Part shown: positions 23,361 through 34,396 of the stretch, piece after piece | Position numbering within the stretch: position 1 is the stretch's first letter | How the letters are laid out: every line of letters begins with the position of its first letter | Assembly: GCA_025267735.1 (NCBI GenBank) | Contig: CM046294.1 | Span: forward strand, 2,886,001-2,950,000 | Length of the DNA: 64,000 nt | Origin: Mactra quadrangularis | Taxonomy: Eukaryota > Mollusca > Bivalvia > Venerida > Mactridae | Reading direction: 5' to 3' | Made by a program: the position numbers and the translations under genes | The notes under the pieces: model-generated | What the model saw: only the letters and a program-made list of their open reading frames with translations | Databases searched by the model: none | Told to the model about the DNA's origin: nothing

Positions 23361-24312
23361 CATATACATGGATAGAAGTTCTCAGTATGTCAAAAGAAAT
23401 GACTCAATGTCATTTCTGTCTATTTCAGTATTTTGAAAGCAGGTTTTAAGTATTTTCGAATATTCGGTTTTATAAATCTAAAACAGATTCCAAGTATGTC
23501 AGTGCCTCATATTGCGATTTTCGCGAGTTGGTTTTATTTGAATACTACGCTACTTTTGGTTTATATAGAATTTACAGTATCCGACGCTTCAATGAAAGAT
23601 TATGAGTACAATTAAAAATGTCATTTCTTTTAAATCAAGTCTGGTGTTCATATTTACTTTTCTTCACAATAATTAACGTCAATCATCAATTGCGTTCGAA
23701 AACAATAAAGCGCTGACTACGACGGAATTACACGATCAAAGTATTAAAATTACGCTTTAAAATTTGTTCAAATATGAAGAAAGGTACCATCTATACCCCA
23801 AGTACTGACAGTTCATTTAAGAATTTCGAATATTCATATTCGTTTTCCAACATTCGAATATTCAAATATTTTTCCCGGCCCTAATTGTTTTATATTATGC
23901 TAGGCCTAACCAGCGACTAGTAGCGTGTTCAATTACACAAAATGTTACAGAACGTTACATAACAATACATTCGGAACTCCTTGGCCATTCGCTGTGAATA
24001 ACCTAATCTAATACACAAATATGAGATCGTTAAGGCAATGAGTGATGTTTCAAAATTTACGGACTAAAAACGAAACATCACTCATTGCCTAAACGATCAT
24101 ATATTTGTTTACTTTAACACATGTAGTTACAAAATATAGCGTCTAAATATGTCCGAGATTATTCGCAGCGAATGGCCGAGGTGTTCCGAATGTATCGTTA
24201 CGGAACGTTTTGTAACGTTCGCGGTAAATGAACGCAGGGTAGGAGTAGGAGTGCCAACCGCTGCTATATGACTTTTAAAGTGTTGAAATAAAAATAAGTG
24301 TAAAATACGTAC

Positions 24313-24478
24313 GGCAGAATCGGTTTGTACTAGATTATTGATGTAAAATAGATTAGTCCACCAATTTGTCTTACAATGTTCTGCAGCCCATATATATTCT
24401 GGCCAGAATGGACCATCACCGAGATAATGATATAAACAACTAAACATCATCAATACCATCATATAGATTGGGGTTAGT
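24313..24478 (-). CDS. nrf-6-like gene, coding exon 12
   Basis: Residues 556-611, RLTPIYMMVLMMFSCLYHYL, GDGPFWPEYIWAAEHCKTNW and WTNLFYINNLVQTDSA. 'LTP.YM', 'GDGP.W' and 'NWWTNLLYINN' are textbook nrf-6 motifs. Acceptor TTTCAG, donor GCC|GTACGT. It is followed by the 21.9-kb intron. Confidence 0.95.
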
Positions 24479-24532
24479 CTGAAATACAAGAACATATTCA
24501 AAAATTTATAAATTATATAAATACTGTGTGTA

Positions 24533-24618
24533 ACGCCGTGTCAACACGTTTTGGTTATTTCACGGTGTCCAGCGCACCTAACCTAGCTTTCCTGGACCAT
24601 TGTCTATAACCAGTACTC
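24533..24618 (-). mobile_element. SINE family A, short tail fragment
   Basis: ACGCCGTGTCAACACGTTTT, GTGTCCAGCGCACCTAACC and TCTATAACCAGTACTCAC are the tail half of family A. It ends abruptly after the last phrase. Confidence 0.65.
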
Positions 24619-24675
24619 ACACTGAAATAAATTTTCATAACATTTAAGTGGTCAACTAAACGCGGTTGTGTCCCT

Positions 24676-24677
<2 letters not shown>

Positions 24678-24719
<42 letters not shown>
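24678..24719 (+). repeat. (TA)n microsatellite
   Basis: About 20 uninterrupted TA dinucleotides in intron 11, preceded by a short SINE family-A fragment (24533-24618). Confidence 0.95.
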
Positions 24720-24720
<1 letters not shown>

Positions 24721-25404
24721 GGTATGTTTGAAGTTCAAAGGTAGGTCACATGTATGAGTTATTGTACACAATTTTGTAAATGTTTTCTGTACACAGCAGA
24801 TTTCTTAAATTAATACTTAAATTTCCTATGAAAATCAGTAACACTTTTATTTTCGTGATATTTTTCACTACAAAGATAGGCTGATCTGGCGTCAGACGAG
24901 CCATTTTAAAATTACGTTATTTCGAAAATGACGTCATACCATTACAAGTTTTTACATTTTACCATTACGATTTTACAAAATATAAAATTTCATAGTTTAC
25001 CCTTTAAAATGGTGTATAGTTGATCTAAATAGTCGATTACATGTATAAAGCAAAATATAGATATTTCAAAGTGTTACCTTACTTTTGGGACACCCTGTAC
25101 TTCTAATTAAATATTATAATTAAACAAATTAAAACAGTGTAAAACTGAGTTATAAAGATTCAGTAAAATGATAATGGCTGGTCGTGTTTTGTTGTATACA
25201 ATGTAAACAGATAATCCTTTGTCTTTTGCAATTGGGAAAGTCAACATGTATTAGATAATATAGTATTGCATTTTTGTGCATGTTTCAAAATGTTCTCGGA
25301 GTGCCTTAAACAAAGTCACTTTAGACCAATCAAGAAGAATAGACATTTTTGTCACTCAGTCTATAGAGTTGCTGATCAAAACCGTGCGTCATTTTAATGC
25401 TTAC

Positions 25405-25506
25405 CTCCAAAAACGATGAAAATAATACATGATAACAATATTAACTGATATCTTCTTTTTTCTAGAATGAATATCTTTTAATTGTAACCATGTTAACAAA
25501 AATGCA
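25405..25506 (-). CDS. nrf-6-like gene, coding exon 11
   Basis: Residues 522-555, SAFLLTWLQLKDIHSRKKK then ISVNIVIMYYFHRFW and the first two bases of the following Arg codon. 'YY.HR..R' is the conserved cytoplasmic loop before the next helix. Acceptor TTTTTCAG, donor GGAG|GTAAGC. Confidence 0.92.
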
Positions 25507-26019
25507 CTGAAAAATATAGAAATGAATATAATATAATAATTCTATAATAATAATGATATGCACATACATAGCATAATATTATATACATTTACACAAACTA
25601 GAAGATCGTAACCTTATTTGCCTGTGTTTTTGCAATAGACATTTTGATAAATGCCAACACATTATAACACATTTTTAATGTCACAGGAATTTATTGATGG
25701 ACAAGAGACAAAATCAATTAGTAATCTGCAGCGAAGTTCCACTACAAAAACACATAGGTAATTGCAAAATCATGCGATTTTTCATGACTTATAAGTTGTA
25801 AAAAAGATACAATATTATAAGTCGTAGCATTTAGACATTCCAAGGGAGGCGTTCCTGTGCTTATGTTTGTAATACGCTCACCTCACCAGATTTCCCAGGT
25901 ACCATTCTTAACCAGTACTCACAGGCCTATCCGTCCGCAAGGAACTCGTCTATAAGTAATTTTAAGTCACATAAGGTATATACATGTACACCCAGAGACA
26001 TATTTTTGGTACTACCTAC

Positions 26020-26113
26020 CTCAGAACAAAAAATGTATCTACAGCAAATCCGCCCCCTACTACTGTCTCAAACGTAAAACGTTGCATTATGGGTACTGCA
26101 TCTAAAAGATTCT
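26020..26113 (-). CDS. nrf-6-like gene, coding exon 10
   Basis: Residues 491-521, QNLLDAVPIMQRFTFET and VVGGGFAVDTFFVLS, with split codons at both ends. 'VDTFF.LSG' is a strong nrf-6/acyltransferase-3 motif. Acceptor CTTTTCAG, donor TGAG|GTAGGT. The exon is only 94 bases long. Confidence 0.9.
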
Positions 26114-26184
26114 CTGAAAAGGAAAGGATTCTTACACAGCCACACGTGTTAACACTACGTAGGCAATAACAAGAATAATTTAGC

Positions 26185-26425
26185 CCTCACGTCTGGCTAT
26201 GTCTGGCTGTAGCCCACCATTTACTGATAGAGGGGTCGTGGGTTGGATTACCGGCCGGATTATTCTTTCGTAGAGTTTGATCATGAAGTAGTTACTACGA
26301 TCATTCTCCCTCCTACCACATATTCTAAATAATGTAAGACAGTTGTCAGACACTGACAGAAGTATACGCCTAGTAACTGTTAAATAGTTAAATCCAGAGA
26401 TTTAGCCTTCCCATGCAGGAACGGT
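26185..26425 (+). mobile_element. tRNA-derived SINE family B copy
   Basis: Diverged tRNA-like head with GAGGGGTCGTGGGTTGGATT (B-box region), then the shared body CGTAGAGTTTGATCATGAAG, CTCCCTCCTACCA, CAGTTGTCAGACACTGACAG and TTAAATCCAGAGATTTAGCC. Other family B copies are at 28888, 36821, 47700 and 48545. Confidence 0.65.
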
Positions 26426-26604
26426 TAGACCAATCCATTTCAAAGGTAGGACAGTATTGGAATTAAAGGTTGTATAACAATTTTAACAACAAGGAAAGGG
26501 TGGAGGATAAACCACTATTAAATGAGTGAATCATGCTTGTTGTGGTATAAAGCTTAATCATCACACAAACAAGACACTCATAAAACATTTTAAAATTAAT
26601 ACAT

Positions 26605-26785
26605 ATTATCTTACCTCGTACAGAATACTCGTTTTTCATTGGCCGAGAGCGGTCACGTGCTGACCATGTATTATCCCATATTAGGTCAGTAGATTCTAAT
26701 ATCCAGTCAGTAACAAAATTTATAAATGATAGCGCTGACGAAACCTTATTTTTCTACTCAGATGGGGGTACTCGGTAAGATAAAT
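26605..26785. mobile_element. Small inverted-repeat element (TTATCTTACC ends)
   Basis: Left ATTATCTTACCTCGTAC (26605-26621) and right GTACTCGGTAAGATAAA are inverted. The interior contains GGTCAGTAGATTC and CCAGTCAGTAAC, related to the adjacent 120-bp hairpin element. Probably a diverged longer relative of it. Confidence 0.5.
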
Positions 26786-26787
26786 TC

Positions 26788-26907
26788 GTTACACAGTCAG
26801 TTACTGACCGGATACGGTGTGATACCGGGTCAGTAAATTAATATTGGGTGAGAGCGTAGCTCGAGCCCAATATTTATTCGTATCCGGTCAGTAACTGACT
26901 GTGTAAC
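26788..26907. mobile_element. 120-bp MITE with perfect 29-bp inverted ends
   Basis: The first 29 bases (26788-26816, starting GTTACACAGTCAGTTACTG) and the last 29 (26879-26907) are perfect inverted copies. A second hairpin (AATATTGGG / CCCAATATT around a GAGAGCGTAGCTCGAG core) lies inside. Perfect arms suggest recent activity. No unambiguous target duplication. Confidence 0.75.
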
Positions 26908-27254
26908 TAATAATACTAGTTTATTGCCATCCTGAGCCTTCCCTGTCGTGGATTAGTTTTGTTTACATAAACAGAGGTCATTTTCACAAAAAATCTTACC
27001 ATAAAAATCATCGTAAGTTAGAAGCAGGAAACATTTATAATACCTTTATTATTTGTCCAATCAATTCATAGTATTCTATAATTATGAAGAATAATGGATA
27101 TTTTCTTAAATTCATATTATTATATGATATCATATATTTTAGGCTTTGAACTTTAAATTTTTGAATTTGACTTACGATAATATTTTCGTATGATTCTTTT
27201 TGTGAAAATGGTCACAGGGTTTTGTTTTGTTGAACGAACTGTAAATTAACTTAC

Positions 27255-27443
27255 GTATAGTAAACGTATCTTGATGTGAAATGATTCCATAGTTATAAGT
27301 GTGTCCAAGTACGACCCATGTTAAACTGAGGAACCGTATACCATGTATACATGTCACTGAACCGGAAGATGACTTAGCGCTAAGCATTTTGGGTATATTT
27401 GTGTACACAGAGAAGCAGACGAGAAATCGTAGCCACACTGGTT
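27255..27443 (-). CDS. nrf-6-like gene, coding exon 9 (acyltransferase-3 start)
   Basis: Residues 428-490, EPVWLRFLVCFSVYTNIPKM then GSVTCIHGIRFLSLTWVVL, GHTYNYGI and DTFTI. 'GIR.LS..WV.LGH' is the diagnostic opening of the acyltransferase-3 domain, and the histidine (about residue 475) is the conserved membrane-embedded residue of the family. Acceptor TTTCAG, donor ATAC|GTAAGT. Confidence 0.92.
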
Positions 27444-27549
27444 CTGAAATAACAAAAACAACATATAGGTTATCAGCCTAAATTTGTCAGGTATAGTGGT
27501 TGTTTTTATAAAAAAGGGTCAAAATTATCAGATTTCGAAGGATTGTTAG

Positions 27550-27903
27550 TTAAAGGTACTCATTCACACATTTCAACTTAAAACATTAACTTTTTCTGAA
27601 ACTATCAAAATTGTTTGGATTTTTTTAAAGCAGAAAATTAGAGATTTGATAATGACAATTTTAGTGCAAAATGACATGCAAGTACAAATGATGGTGTTTC
27701 AAGAAGTAAAAATCTACTGTGTATGTCCCGGTATGGACAATTTTAGTGCATTTTTGTGACTTTTATTGTATACTTCTTGCAATCTATAGGTCAGTTTGTC
27801 TTAAAATATTGAGACTTAATTTTTTGACACAATTACAGACACTGAATGGGATTTTGAAAATATTGAAAAAAACTTAACCAAATCTGTGAACTATAACCTT
27901 TAA
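27550..27903. mobile_element. TTAA-flanked MITE, copy 1
   Basis: Bounded by TTAA at 27550-27553 and 27900-27903, with inverted tips AGGTACTCATTCACA and (reverse complement of right) AGGTTATAGTTCACA. The body includes AACTTTTTCTGAAACTATCA and AGTCAGTTTGTCTTAAAATA-like segments shared with copy 2. TTAA targets are typical of piggyBac- and Kolobok-mobilised MITEs. Confidence 0.7.
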
Positions 27904-28123
27904 TAAACCACATGTAACGTAGTTTTCAAACAATTTTCATCCAAAATTTACTTTCAAAGAGCTACAATACACAGTACAAACTATAGTTTACTTTTTTAAA
28001 TATTGTCTTGCATGTGGGCATTTTTGTAACTTAGCAAAAGTCTTGATATCATACACGATTACGAAAATTGCTTTTTGGAGGTACATAATCATTACAGGAC
28101 AAACTATAGCATATTTTTCATTG

Positions 28124-28439
28124 TTAAAGGTACTCATTCACAGATTTCAAAAAAATTTAAACTTTTTCAGAAACTATCAAAATTGTATGGAAACATTTTT
28201 TGAAGCATGAAATAAGTGTTTTGAAAATGACAATTTTAGTGCGAATTGACTTACAACTACAAATGATGGTGTTTCAAGTAGTAAATATCTACTCCGTATG
28301 ACACGGTATAGACACTTTAAACCCATAGGTCAGTTTGTCTTAAAATATTAAGAATTATTTTTTGACACAATTACAGACACTGAATGGTATTTTGAAAATA
28401 TAGAAAATCTTAACCAAATCTGTGAACTAGTACCTTTAA
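28124..28439. mobile_element. TTAA-flanked MITE, copy 2
   Basis: TTAA at 28124-28127 and 28436-28439; tips AGGTACTCATTCACAGATTT and, inverted, AGGTACTAGTTCACAGATTT. Same orientation as copy 1, about 220 bp downstream, both in intron 8. A third partial body match is near 31560-31730. Confidence 0.75.
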
Positions 28440-28887
28440 GCTCGCATGAAAAAAAGTTTCAAGTTTTATACGATGGACTTATGTACCGTTTACATGACAC
28501 TATACACCACTCGGTTAGCTTCGATCATTTCCGTAATCTACGAAAAATACTACAGCGGAGCATAAACACCGAGCTCGTCAGATTGCATAACCCGCTGTCA
28601 GGTTTGTCTAACACGGGTCGCACTATAAAATTTTACAATTTGACAAATGGTCACATTTCAATTACCTATTATTTGTATAGACGTAACTTTTGGTAACTGC
28701 ACTATATTAATTACTTCTGTGTAACCCACTCTTAATATAATTTCTTACGTCAATTTAAAGCTACTAGATTTATTCATTTACAACAGATTTGAAAACGATC
28801 TTGCAACCGTTAAATCATTAAATATAGCATGCATACGAGACAAAATAAACATGTCACATTATTTTGCTTTCTTAGTTTATGTTTAAG

Positions 28888-29075
28888 CCGCCCGGTTAGC
28901 TCGGTTGGTCGTGCGAAAGTCTACTGATCGAGGGGTCGTTGGTTTAATTTCCGGGCGGGGCATACTTTTGTGGAGCTTGGTCATGACATTTTATTTTAAT
29001 TATGTAGTTCAGTTGTCAGTCACTGACAAAAGTATGCGCTTAGTAGTTGTTTAACAGCTAAATCCAGAGCGAATT
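28888..29075 (+). mobile_element. tRNA-derived SINE family B copy
   Basis: Good tRNA-like head: GCCGCCCGGTTAGCTCGGTT (A box), then GAGGGGTCGTTGGTTTAATT (B-box region) and CCGGGCGG. The body has GCATACTTTTGTGGAGCTTG, GGTCATGAC, CAGTTGTCAGTCACTGACAA and TTTAACAGCTAAATCCAGAG. Confidence 0.75.
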
Positions 29076-29284
29076 TTTTGAGCGCTGCAATGGAGAGAAA
29101 ATTTAATCAACACCGTGTCTTCCAACTTCACTACATGAAAATTTTGAAAGGGTTACATAATCTTGATAATAAGACTTTAGTTAAATGGCTAATGGATAAA
29201 TAAGCATTCACATACGGGTGTTTGAAGGCGTGGCCTAAAAAATAAACATAAATATGCATTACTAACAATACGTATGGGCCATAC

Positions 29285-29452
29285 CTGTAGTTTGAAAAGT
29301 TATTCCAGTTGGAGGGCTGGTCTTTCCGGTAACTGAATTATCTCCTTGGTCATTCTGGCTATTGATTTCATTCTCTTTTTCCATTGTAACCACGCTCACG
29401 TCTATTTTGGTTTGTTCTTCCTCTGTGCTAGGTTTCAATCCATTCACAATAT
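29285..29452 (-). CDS. nrf-6-like gene, coding exon 8 (polar linker)
   Basis: Residues 372-427, NIVNGLKPSTEEEQTK to TGITFQTT plus one base. Hydrophilic, Glu/Asn/Thr-rich and without domain motifs, as expected for the cytoplasmic linker before the acyltransferase helices. Acceptor TTTTAG, donor ACAG|GTATGG. Support comes mainly from matching splice phase on both sides. Confidence 0.75.
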
Positions 29453-29929
29453 CTAAAATCAACAATATATTAGGCTTACAGTGAAACTTTCCATCACAAC
29501 CACTTTCTTATGACTGGCACCTCAAAACAAAGTTCGTACTAAATTGATTGGGTCATTGAAAAACAGTCTATATTCTCTTCATTTATATGTAAATAGACTA
29601 GTGTGTGCTGGCCCATCGAACAGTCCCATCACTAAACAGTCGTATGCTTACTTCTGTTTTGTCCAACTATATTCAGCTCATTGTCTAATAATTTGATTTG
29701 TTACCGTATAGGTCCATTATCAGCGCCCAAGATCAATCCAGCACTCCATTTACAAGATACTACAAGACATTTGACGATGTTTAACAACATTTATTTACGT
29801 GTTTTCTGTGTCTGATGGTTGACACTTTAACTTCAGGTTCATACGTGTTTTTTGCATTTAAACAATATACTTGTACACTTAATAGGCGAATAATCTGATG
29901 GACGTACATCATTTTACTAACTTTTTTTG

Positions 29930-30192
29930 CCCGGGTCCCTAGCGCAGTTGTTAGCGCGCCGGGATTTGGAATCTCGTGTCCCGAAGGGGGTACTGGTTAT
30001 ACCGGGGAGGTTATACCCTTCCATGAAAATTTGACGATAATGTCATTTTTCCTCAAATTATTTGATACTATGGAGAAGTTTACGGCCTATTGGAAGGGTG
30101 AGTACTGGTTATAGACAAGGGTCCAAGAAAGCTAGTTAAGGGCACTGGACGCCGTAAAATGACCTTAATTGTGTTGACATGGCGTTAAACCC
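29930..30192 (+). mobile_element. tRNA-derived SINE family A, near full length
   Basis: Head CCCGGGTCCCTAGCGCAGTT and GTTAGCGCGCCGGGATTTGG (A box), a weak B box near 29988, body TTATACCCTTCCATGAAAAT and GGAGAAGTTTACGGCC, and tail TGGACGCCGTAAAATGACC, ATTGTGTTGACATGGCG. It is the plus-strand reference copy for the fragments elsewhere in the window. Confidence 0.8.
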
Positions 30193-30939
30193 AGGAGAAA
30201 AACTGAAATTTTACTGTGCAGACCACTTTGACGAATAAAACATAAATTGTACATATTGGGATATCAATAAAATATGATTAAGCTAACACAACTATTAAAG
30301 TGGCATAATGTTTTGACCGCAATTGATGGAGCAGGTCATATATTCAGTATCGTAATAAGATTTCCTCAACAGAACTTTAGTAAAGGCATTGTATTAGACG
30401 TAAAATGAACAATTGATCATATAATAAACTGAAAGGCATACAATACATATTTGCTGAGAGAACAAGACAGCGATAAATGGTAATGTCAAATGTTATAAAC
30501 ATTTTAATACAGCAGACAGTGTATTAGCATGAACAGAACACATAAATACCTGGTTCCATAAGATGAACTGACAATGTAAATTTTACTAAATGAATAGTTT
30601 CTATTAAGAACGTTCTGTGGTAAATGTATATTTTATTTTGTAGGAGTACGAGGATAATTTCCCGAGGGAGTCTAACATTACGATAATATCAAGAGAGTGC
30701 ACTGACAGAATGGAAAAGAAGTTCCTTAAATGCTTATATGTCGTTTAAGATAACTTAAAGCGAAACTGAACGATATCGTTAGCTATCAATGCACTATGTT
30801 GTCTTACTAAATATATTGTTTTAACGGCATTTTGTGCCTTGGTGTTTCCTTTTCAATATATTCAATGTCAAATCAACGTAAGTTGTACATTTAAAAAGCA
30901 GGATGATTTTGTCCAGTAGCATTTGAAGGCAATACCCTG

Positions 30940-31165
30940 CAGCTGGTAGCGAGCCGGGATAATGATGCATGTCTCCAAAAGGATATGCGTTTTCGACTCC
31001 CATCGGAGCGGTTTATACCCTTCCATTACAATGTGACAATAATGTCAATTGTCGGCCTTGTGGAGGGTATGTGAGTAATGGTTAAAGACTAAAGTCCAGG
31101 AAAGCATAGTTAGGTAAGCTGATTGTCGTAAAATGATCATAATTGTAAGAACACGGTGTAAAACT
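30940..31165 (+). mobile_element. SINE family A, diverged copy
   Basis: Recognisable pieces: ATACCCTTCCATTACAATGT, CGGCCTTGTGGAGGGTATGT, AGTCCAGGAAAGCATAGTTA, GTCGTAAAATGATCATAATT and ACACGGTGTAAAA. The head is decayed. Confidence 0.55.
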
Positions 31166-31747
31166 CTTAATAAACGGAGGTCATCGTATATCATTGTTTT
31201 CGACATGCATAAGTATTACATTCGTCATATTAAGCTTCTTTGGGCTTAATATGACGTTTGCTTCATGAGGTGGCCGCTTAAACAAAACCAAACAAACAAA
31301 GCCTAAATTTATCTATAGAGAATATGTTCTGTTAATAGTAAAATTGTGGCCGTTGAATACAAACAAATTCTCGTGTAAGGGCCCAAAGTATTTTTGCAAC
31401 CTAATAGTTTCTTCAAATACGTCAGTTCTTATTCTACTTTATGTATATTTTATATTTATCTAATGGTAAATTTCTCCTACTGCTCGATGATTTGTCATCA
31501 TTCATTTATATCAAATATGTAATCATCTACAAGCGACATCTACAAACAGCCTAGCATTACAAAAAGCACTTCATTTAGAGTTGCCTTGATTTCAAGTTTT
31601 CTAGCTCTTAAATCAAACATTTTTTTCATGCAGTTTGCGGTTAAATATTAAGAATTCTATTTCTGCAACCGATTACGGACACTGAAAGGTAATTTTAAAG
31701 TACGAAACACATTTTACAAATTCTGTTAGCGAATAGCATTACAAAGA

Positions 31748-32036
31748 TTTGTTTTTGTTGGGTTTTACGCCATAGCAACACATTGTATAGGCCATATAAC
31801 GGCGTCCAGCGCACTTAACCTAGCTTTCATGGACCCTTGTCTATAACCAGTACTCTCCTACCCTTCCACAAGGCCGGAAACTTCTCCATATACCTTATTA
31901 ATGGAGAAAAATTGACATTATTGTCAAATTTTCATGGAAGGGTATAACCTCCCTGGGTGGGATTCGAACACGTACCCCTTCGGGACACGAGATTCCAAAT
32001 CCCGGCGCGCTTCCTACTGCGCTATCGACCCTGGTT
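31748..32036 (-). mobile_element. SINE family A, full length with target duplication
   Basis: On the minus strand: head with TAGCGCAGTAGGAAGCGCGC, B box CGTGTTCGAATCCCACC, shared body, tail ending AAAACCCAACAAAAACAAA. Flanked by GCATTACAAAGA on both sides (31736-31747 and just after 32036), a 12-bp target duplication consistent with LINE-mediated insertion. It lies in intron 7, 40 bases from the exon 7 donor. Confidence 0.85.
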
Positions 32037-32076
32037 GCATTACAAAGAAGGTGGCAATTACATAACTGTTACTTAC

Positions 32077-32240
32077 TTGTACCATTATTTATTTTATCAT
32101 CCTTCGTCACCCCATTCACGTAAATATTACTTCTCGCCCTCACATGTCCATCAGTACTATGTTTATCTTTTCTTTTCATTTGATATATGTCACAAATAGT
32201 GCCAGCCAACATTAGAAATCCTATTACCGCCAAAACAGAT
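32077..32240 (-). CDS. nrf-6-like gene, coding exon 7 (first membrane helix)
   Basis: Residues 317-371. SVLAVIGFLMLAGTICDIYQ is a clear transmembrane helix that links the extracellular NRF domain to a charged cytoplasmic segment (MKRKDKHSTDG). The sequence then runs into an Asn/Lys-rich linker. Acceptor TTTCCAG, donor CAA|GTAAGT. Confidence 0.85.
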
Positions 32241-33270
32241 CTGGAAAAGAACAAAACTTCATTTGCAACGGTATTGCAAGAAAGATGTGTCTCCAATAAC
32301 TGTGCATTGTATAAAATAGTATTAGAAGAAAAAATGCTTAAATGTATTACCAGAATTAGATAACATTTAACATTATATAAGGGCAACGGGTGTCAACAAA
32401 TTTGCCAAATGTACCCATAGTAAATATATATTAAAGTAAATGTTAATATTGATTTCACTATTCTCATTGCTCAGTGGTATAGTGTATGGACTCGGAGGCT
32501 TAATAGAGAGTGATTAATATAAGTTATAAGAACTTGTTGCACGATTGACAATTTCCTGAGTGAACGTTTAACCTTGTATAACAACAATACATTAGCCTAC
32601 AAACGTTACCATGTGATCATTTATTTACAGGATAAATAATTGTCGGACAATCAACATGACTGTGTTTTTATATCAACAGCTTATATCTGGAACAAAAATA
32701 GACCTGCAAACCTTTGTTAAATATGTTTGCAAATTTGTTACATTGAAAGAAAATGCTTCTTGGCCTTTGTGTTATGACAAAGTCGTAAAAAACATATATA
32801 CATACATGGCAACAATAGCGGACGTATCCTTAGTTACATCTTTTTCTTCTTCACAATATGAGTTTTCTATCACCAGATTTAAACGTTTTAATGGTTCTGA
32901 AAACAAACACCAGAAAAGTAAGAAAAGTAAGTACACTGAGCTTGACAATTGAAATAAAATGTTCATAAATCTTTTTTTTTTTGGCATTAACATTTTGTCG
33001 CATTAATATCATTTTAATGGGTCAAACTCAATCAAAATGTGAAATTCTAGTTCTACGAATGCTGTGTAACTATTACTTTCGACTAAAATTTCAATATCAG
33101 AGGCCCATATTGCTATTTAAATAGAATTAACAATAAATATATCTGTTGGGATGGTTTCAACCTAACACTCGAAAGGGTGTGCTTCAAAATGGTATGGGGA
33201 AGTACCTACACATAACATGCGGCGATCAAACGAAAACAGTTGGTCTTTGGTTATACATGTACAAGTAATT

Positions 33271-33655
33271 AGTGCTGTAACGATTCGATTCGATAAATCG
33301 GCGAGGGCGCCGATTCGATTTTGATTCGGGACTTGTGGTTTTCGATTCAATACCTGCCTTTAAACTTGTCTGTAAAAGTTTTAAGAGTTTACGATTTTTA
33401 GTTACGTTGTTAAACTAGTGAAAAATGAATCAGAATGAAAATCCATTTGCTTTATTGATCTTGTCCTCATTAATGTTGAAAATTTACTAACACTTTATTT
33501 TATCAATATTAATTAGTTGTAAGCTCAAATAAATGTTTTAATGTAAATTTAAATATACTGCATTATCCAATGAATCGAATCGAAAAAAAAATCGAATGGA
33601 GAGGAAAAAATCGAACCGCATTGAATAGACTTGCCAGTAAATCGTTGCATCCCTA
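33271..33655. mobile_element. hAT-like MITE
   Basis: Ends TAGTGCTGTAACGATTCG and, inverted, TAGGGATGCAACGATTTA. Subterminal runs of GATTCGATTCGAT and GAATCGAATCGAAAA. This tip type is widespread among hAT-derived MITEs in animals. The flanking duplication is unclear. It is in intron 6. Confidence 0.6.
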
Positions 33656-33783
33656 CATTACATATAATAAGAATCAACTTGACCCTGTATTGTTTGCTTT
33701 CTTTTTATCTTCCAAAGTTCTTAGTGAATTTTGATAAGTTTTTGAGTATTTCATATTTTTCCTATTAACTATTCATTTTGTAC

Positions 33784-33878
33784 GTACCCAAAGCGAACAA
33801 TCCTTCGACATCTGCTCCATGACACGTGTCTGGTACACAAAGTCCCCATGTTAATTTCAAATGCACTCCATGGGTATC
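33784..33878 (-). CDS. nrf-6-like gene, coding exon 6 (end of NRF domain)
   Basis: Residues 286-316, DTHGVHLKLTWGLCVPDTC then HGADVEGLFALG plus two bases. WGLCVP.TC is the most conserved motif of the NRF domain. Two GT dinucleotides lie together at the donor (GGGTACGTACAAAA). Only the second, ending the exon at 33784, keeps frame with exon 7. Acceptor is TTATAG. Confidence 0.87.
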
Positions 33879-34396
33879 CTATAACATAACACACATACTA
33901 AGACAAATATGTTTAAACTCATCGCAGCAATTACTTAAACAAGCATCCAGACCAAATTTGATGACAATTGAGGCAAAAATGTAACCCTAGATTATTCACA
34001 ATGTTATTCCATATTTGGTCTGTGACCAGTTTTTAACTTCCAGGGGGACCCATGTTTGAACTCATCCGAGCAATTAACTAGACAAGCATTCTGACTAAGT
34101 TTGATGACAATTGAGTAAAAAAATGTGACTACTAGAGCGTTCATATTTGGAACTCGAATTCATGTTTTTTACAAGCTGAATAAGGTTTGTTATTAAACGA
34201 AGTTATGTAACATATTATTGCGGAAAAGTATGCAACACATATAAAACACGATTCAATATGCACACACATTATTATTTTAATTTATTTCGCATTGGTACAT
34301 TCGGTACAATGTTTTTAGCTGAAAAAAACACAACAGCATTAATTTAAGTTCGGAATCAAATCTTCAAGCCAAAAAGTGGCGCTAAAATCGACTTAC

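Larger units (their letters stand above)
20141..24088. mobile_element. Large inverted-repeat structure 'element 3' with hairpin termini
   Basis: The first about 175 bp (20141-20315) match the last about 175 bp (23915-24088) in inverted orientation. Each terminus is itself a hairpin: GGCAATGAGTGATGTTTC, a short spacer (GTTTTTAGTCCGTAAATTTT) and the inverted GAAACATCACTCATTGCC. Inside the hairpins follow AACGATCKCATATTTGTGTA, a CGAATGGCC...GAGTTCCGAATGTA segment and CTGTAACRTT, then GAACACGCTAC. A further direct copy of the CGAATGGCC segment lies at 24158-24240 and a weak one near 37690-37760. No target duplication identified. Confidence 0.6.

Noticed and set aside
28888..28970. Functional tRNA gene
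   Set aside because: A tRNA-like head is shared by five dispersed copies with a common body, hence a SINE.
32656..32952. Plus-strand ORF of 98 codons in intron 6
   Set aside because: Composition looks random and no domain is visible. It lies between confirmed exons of the opposite strand.
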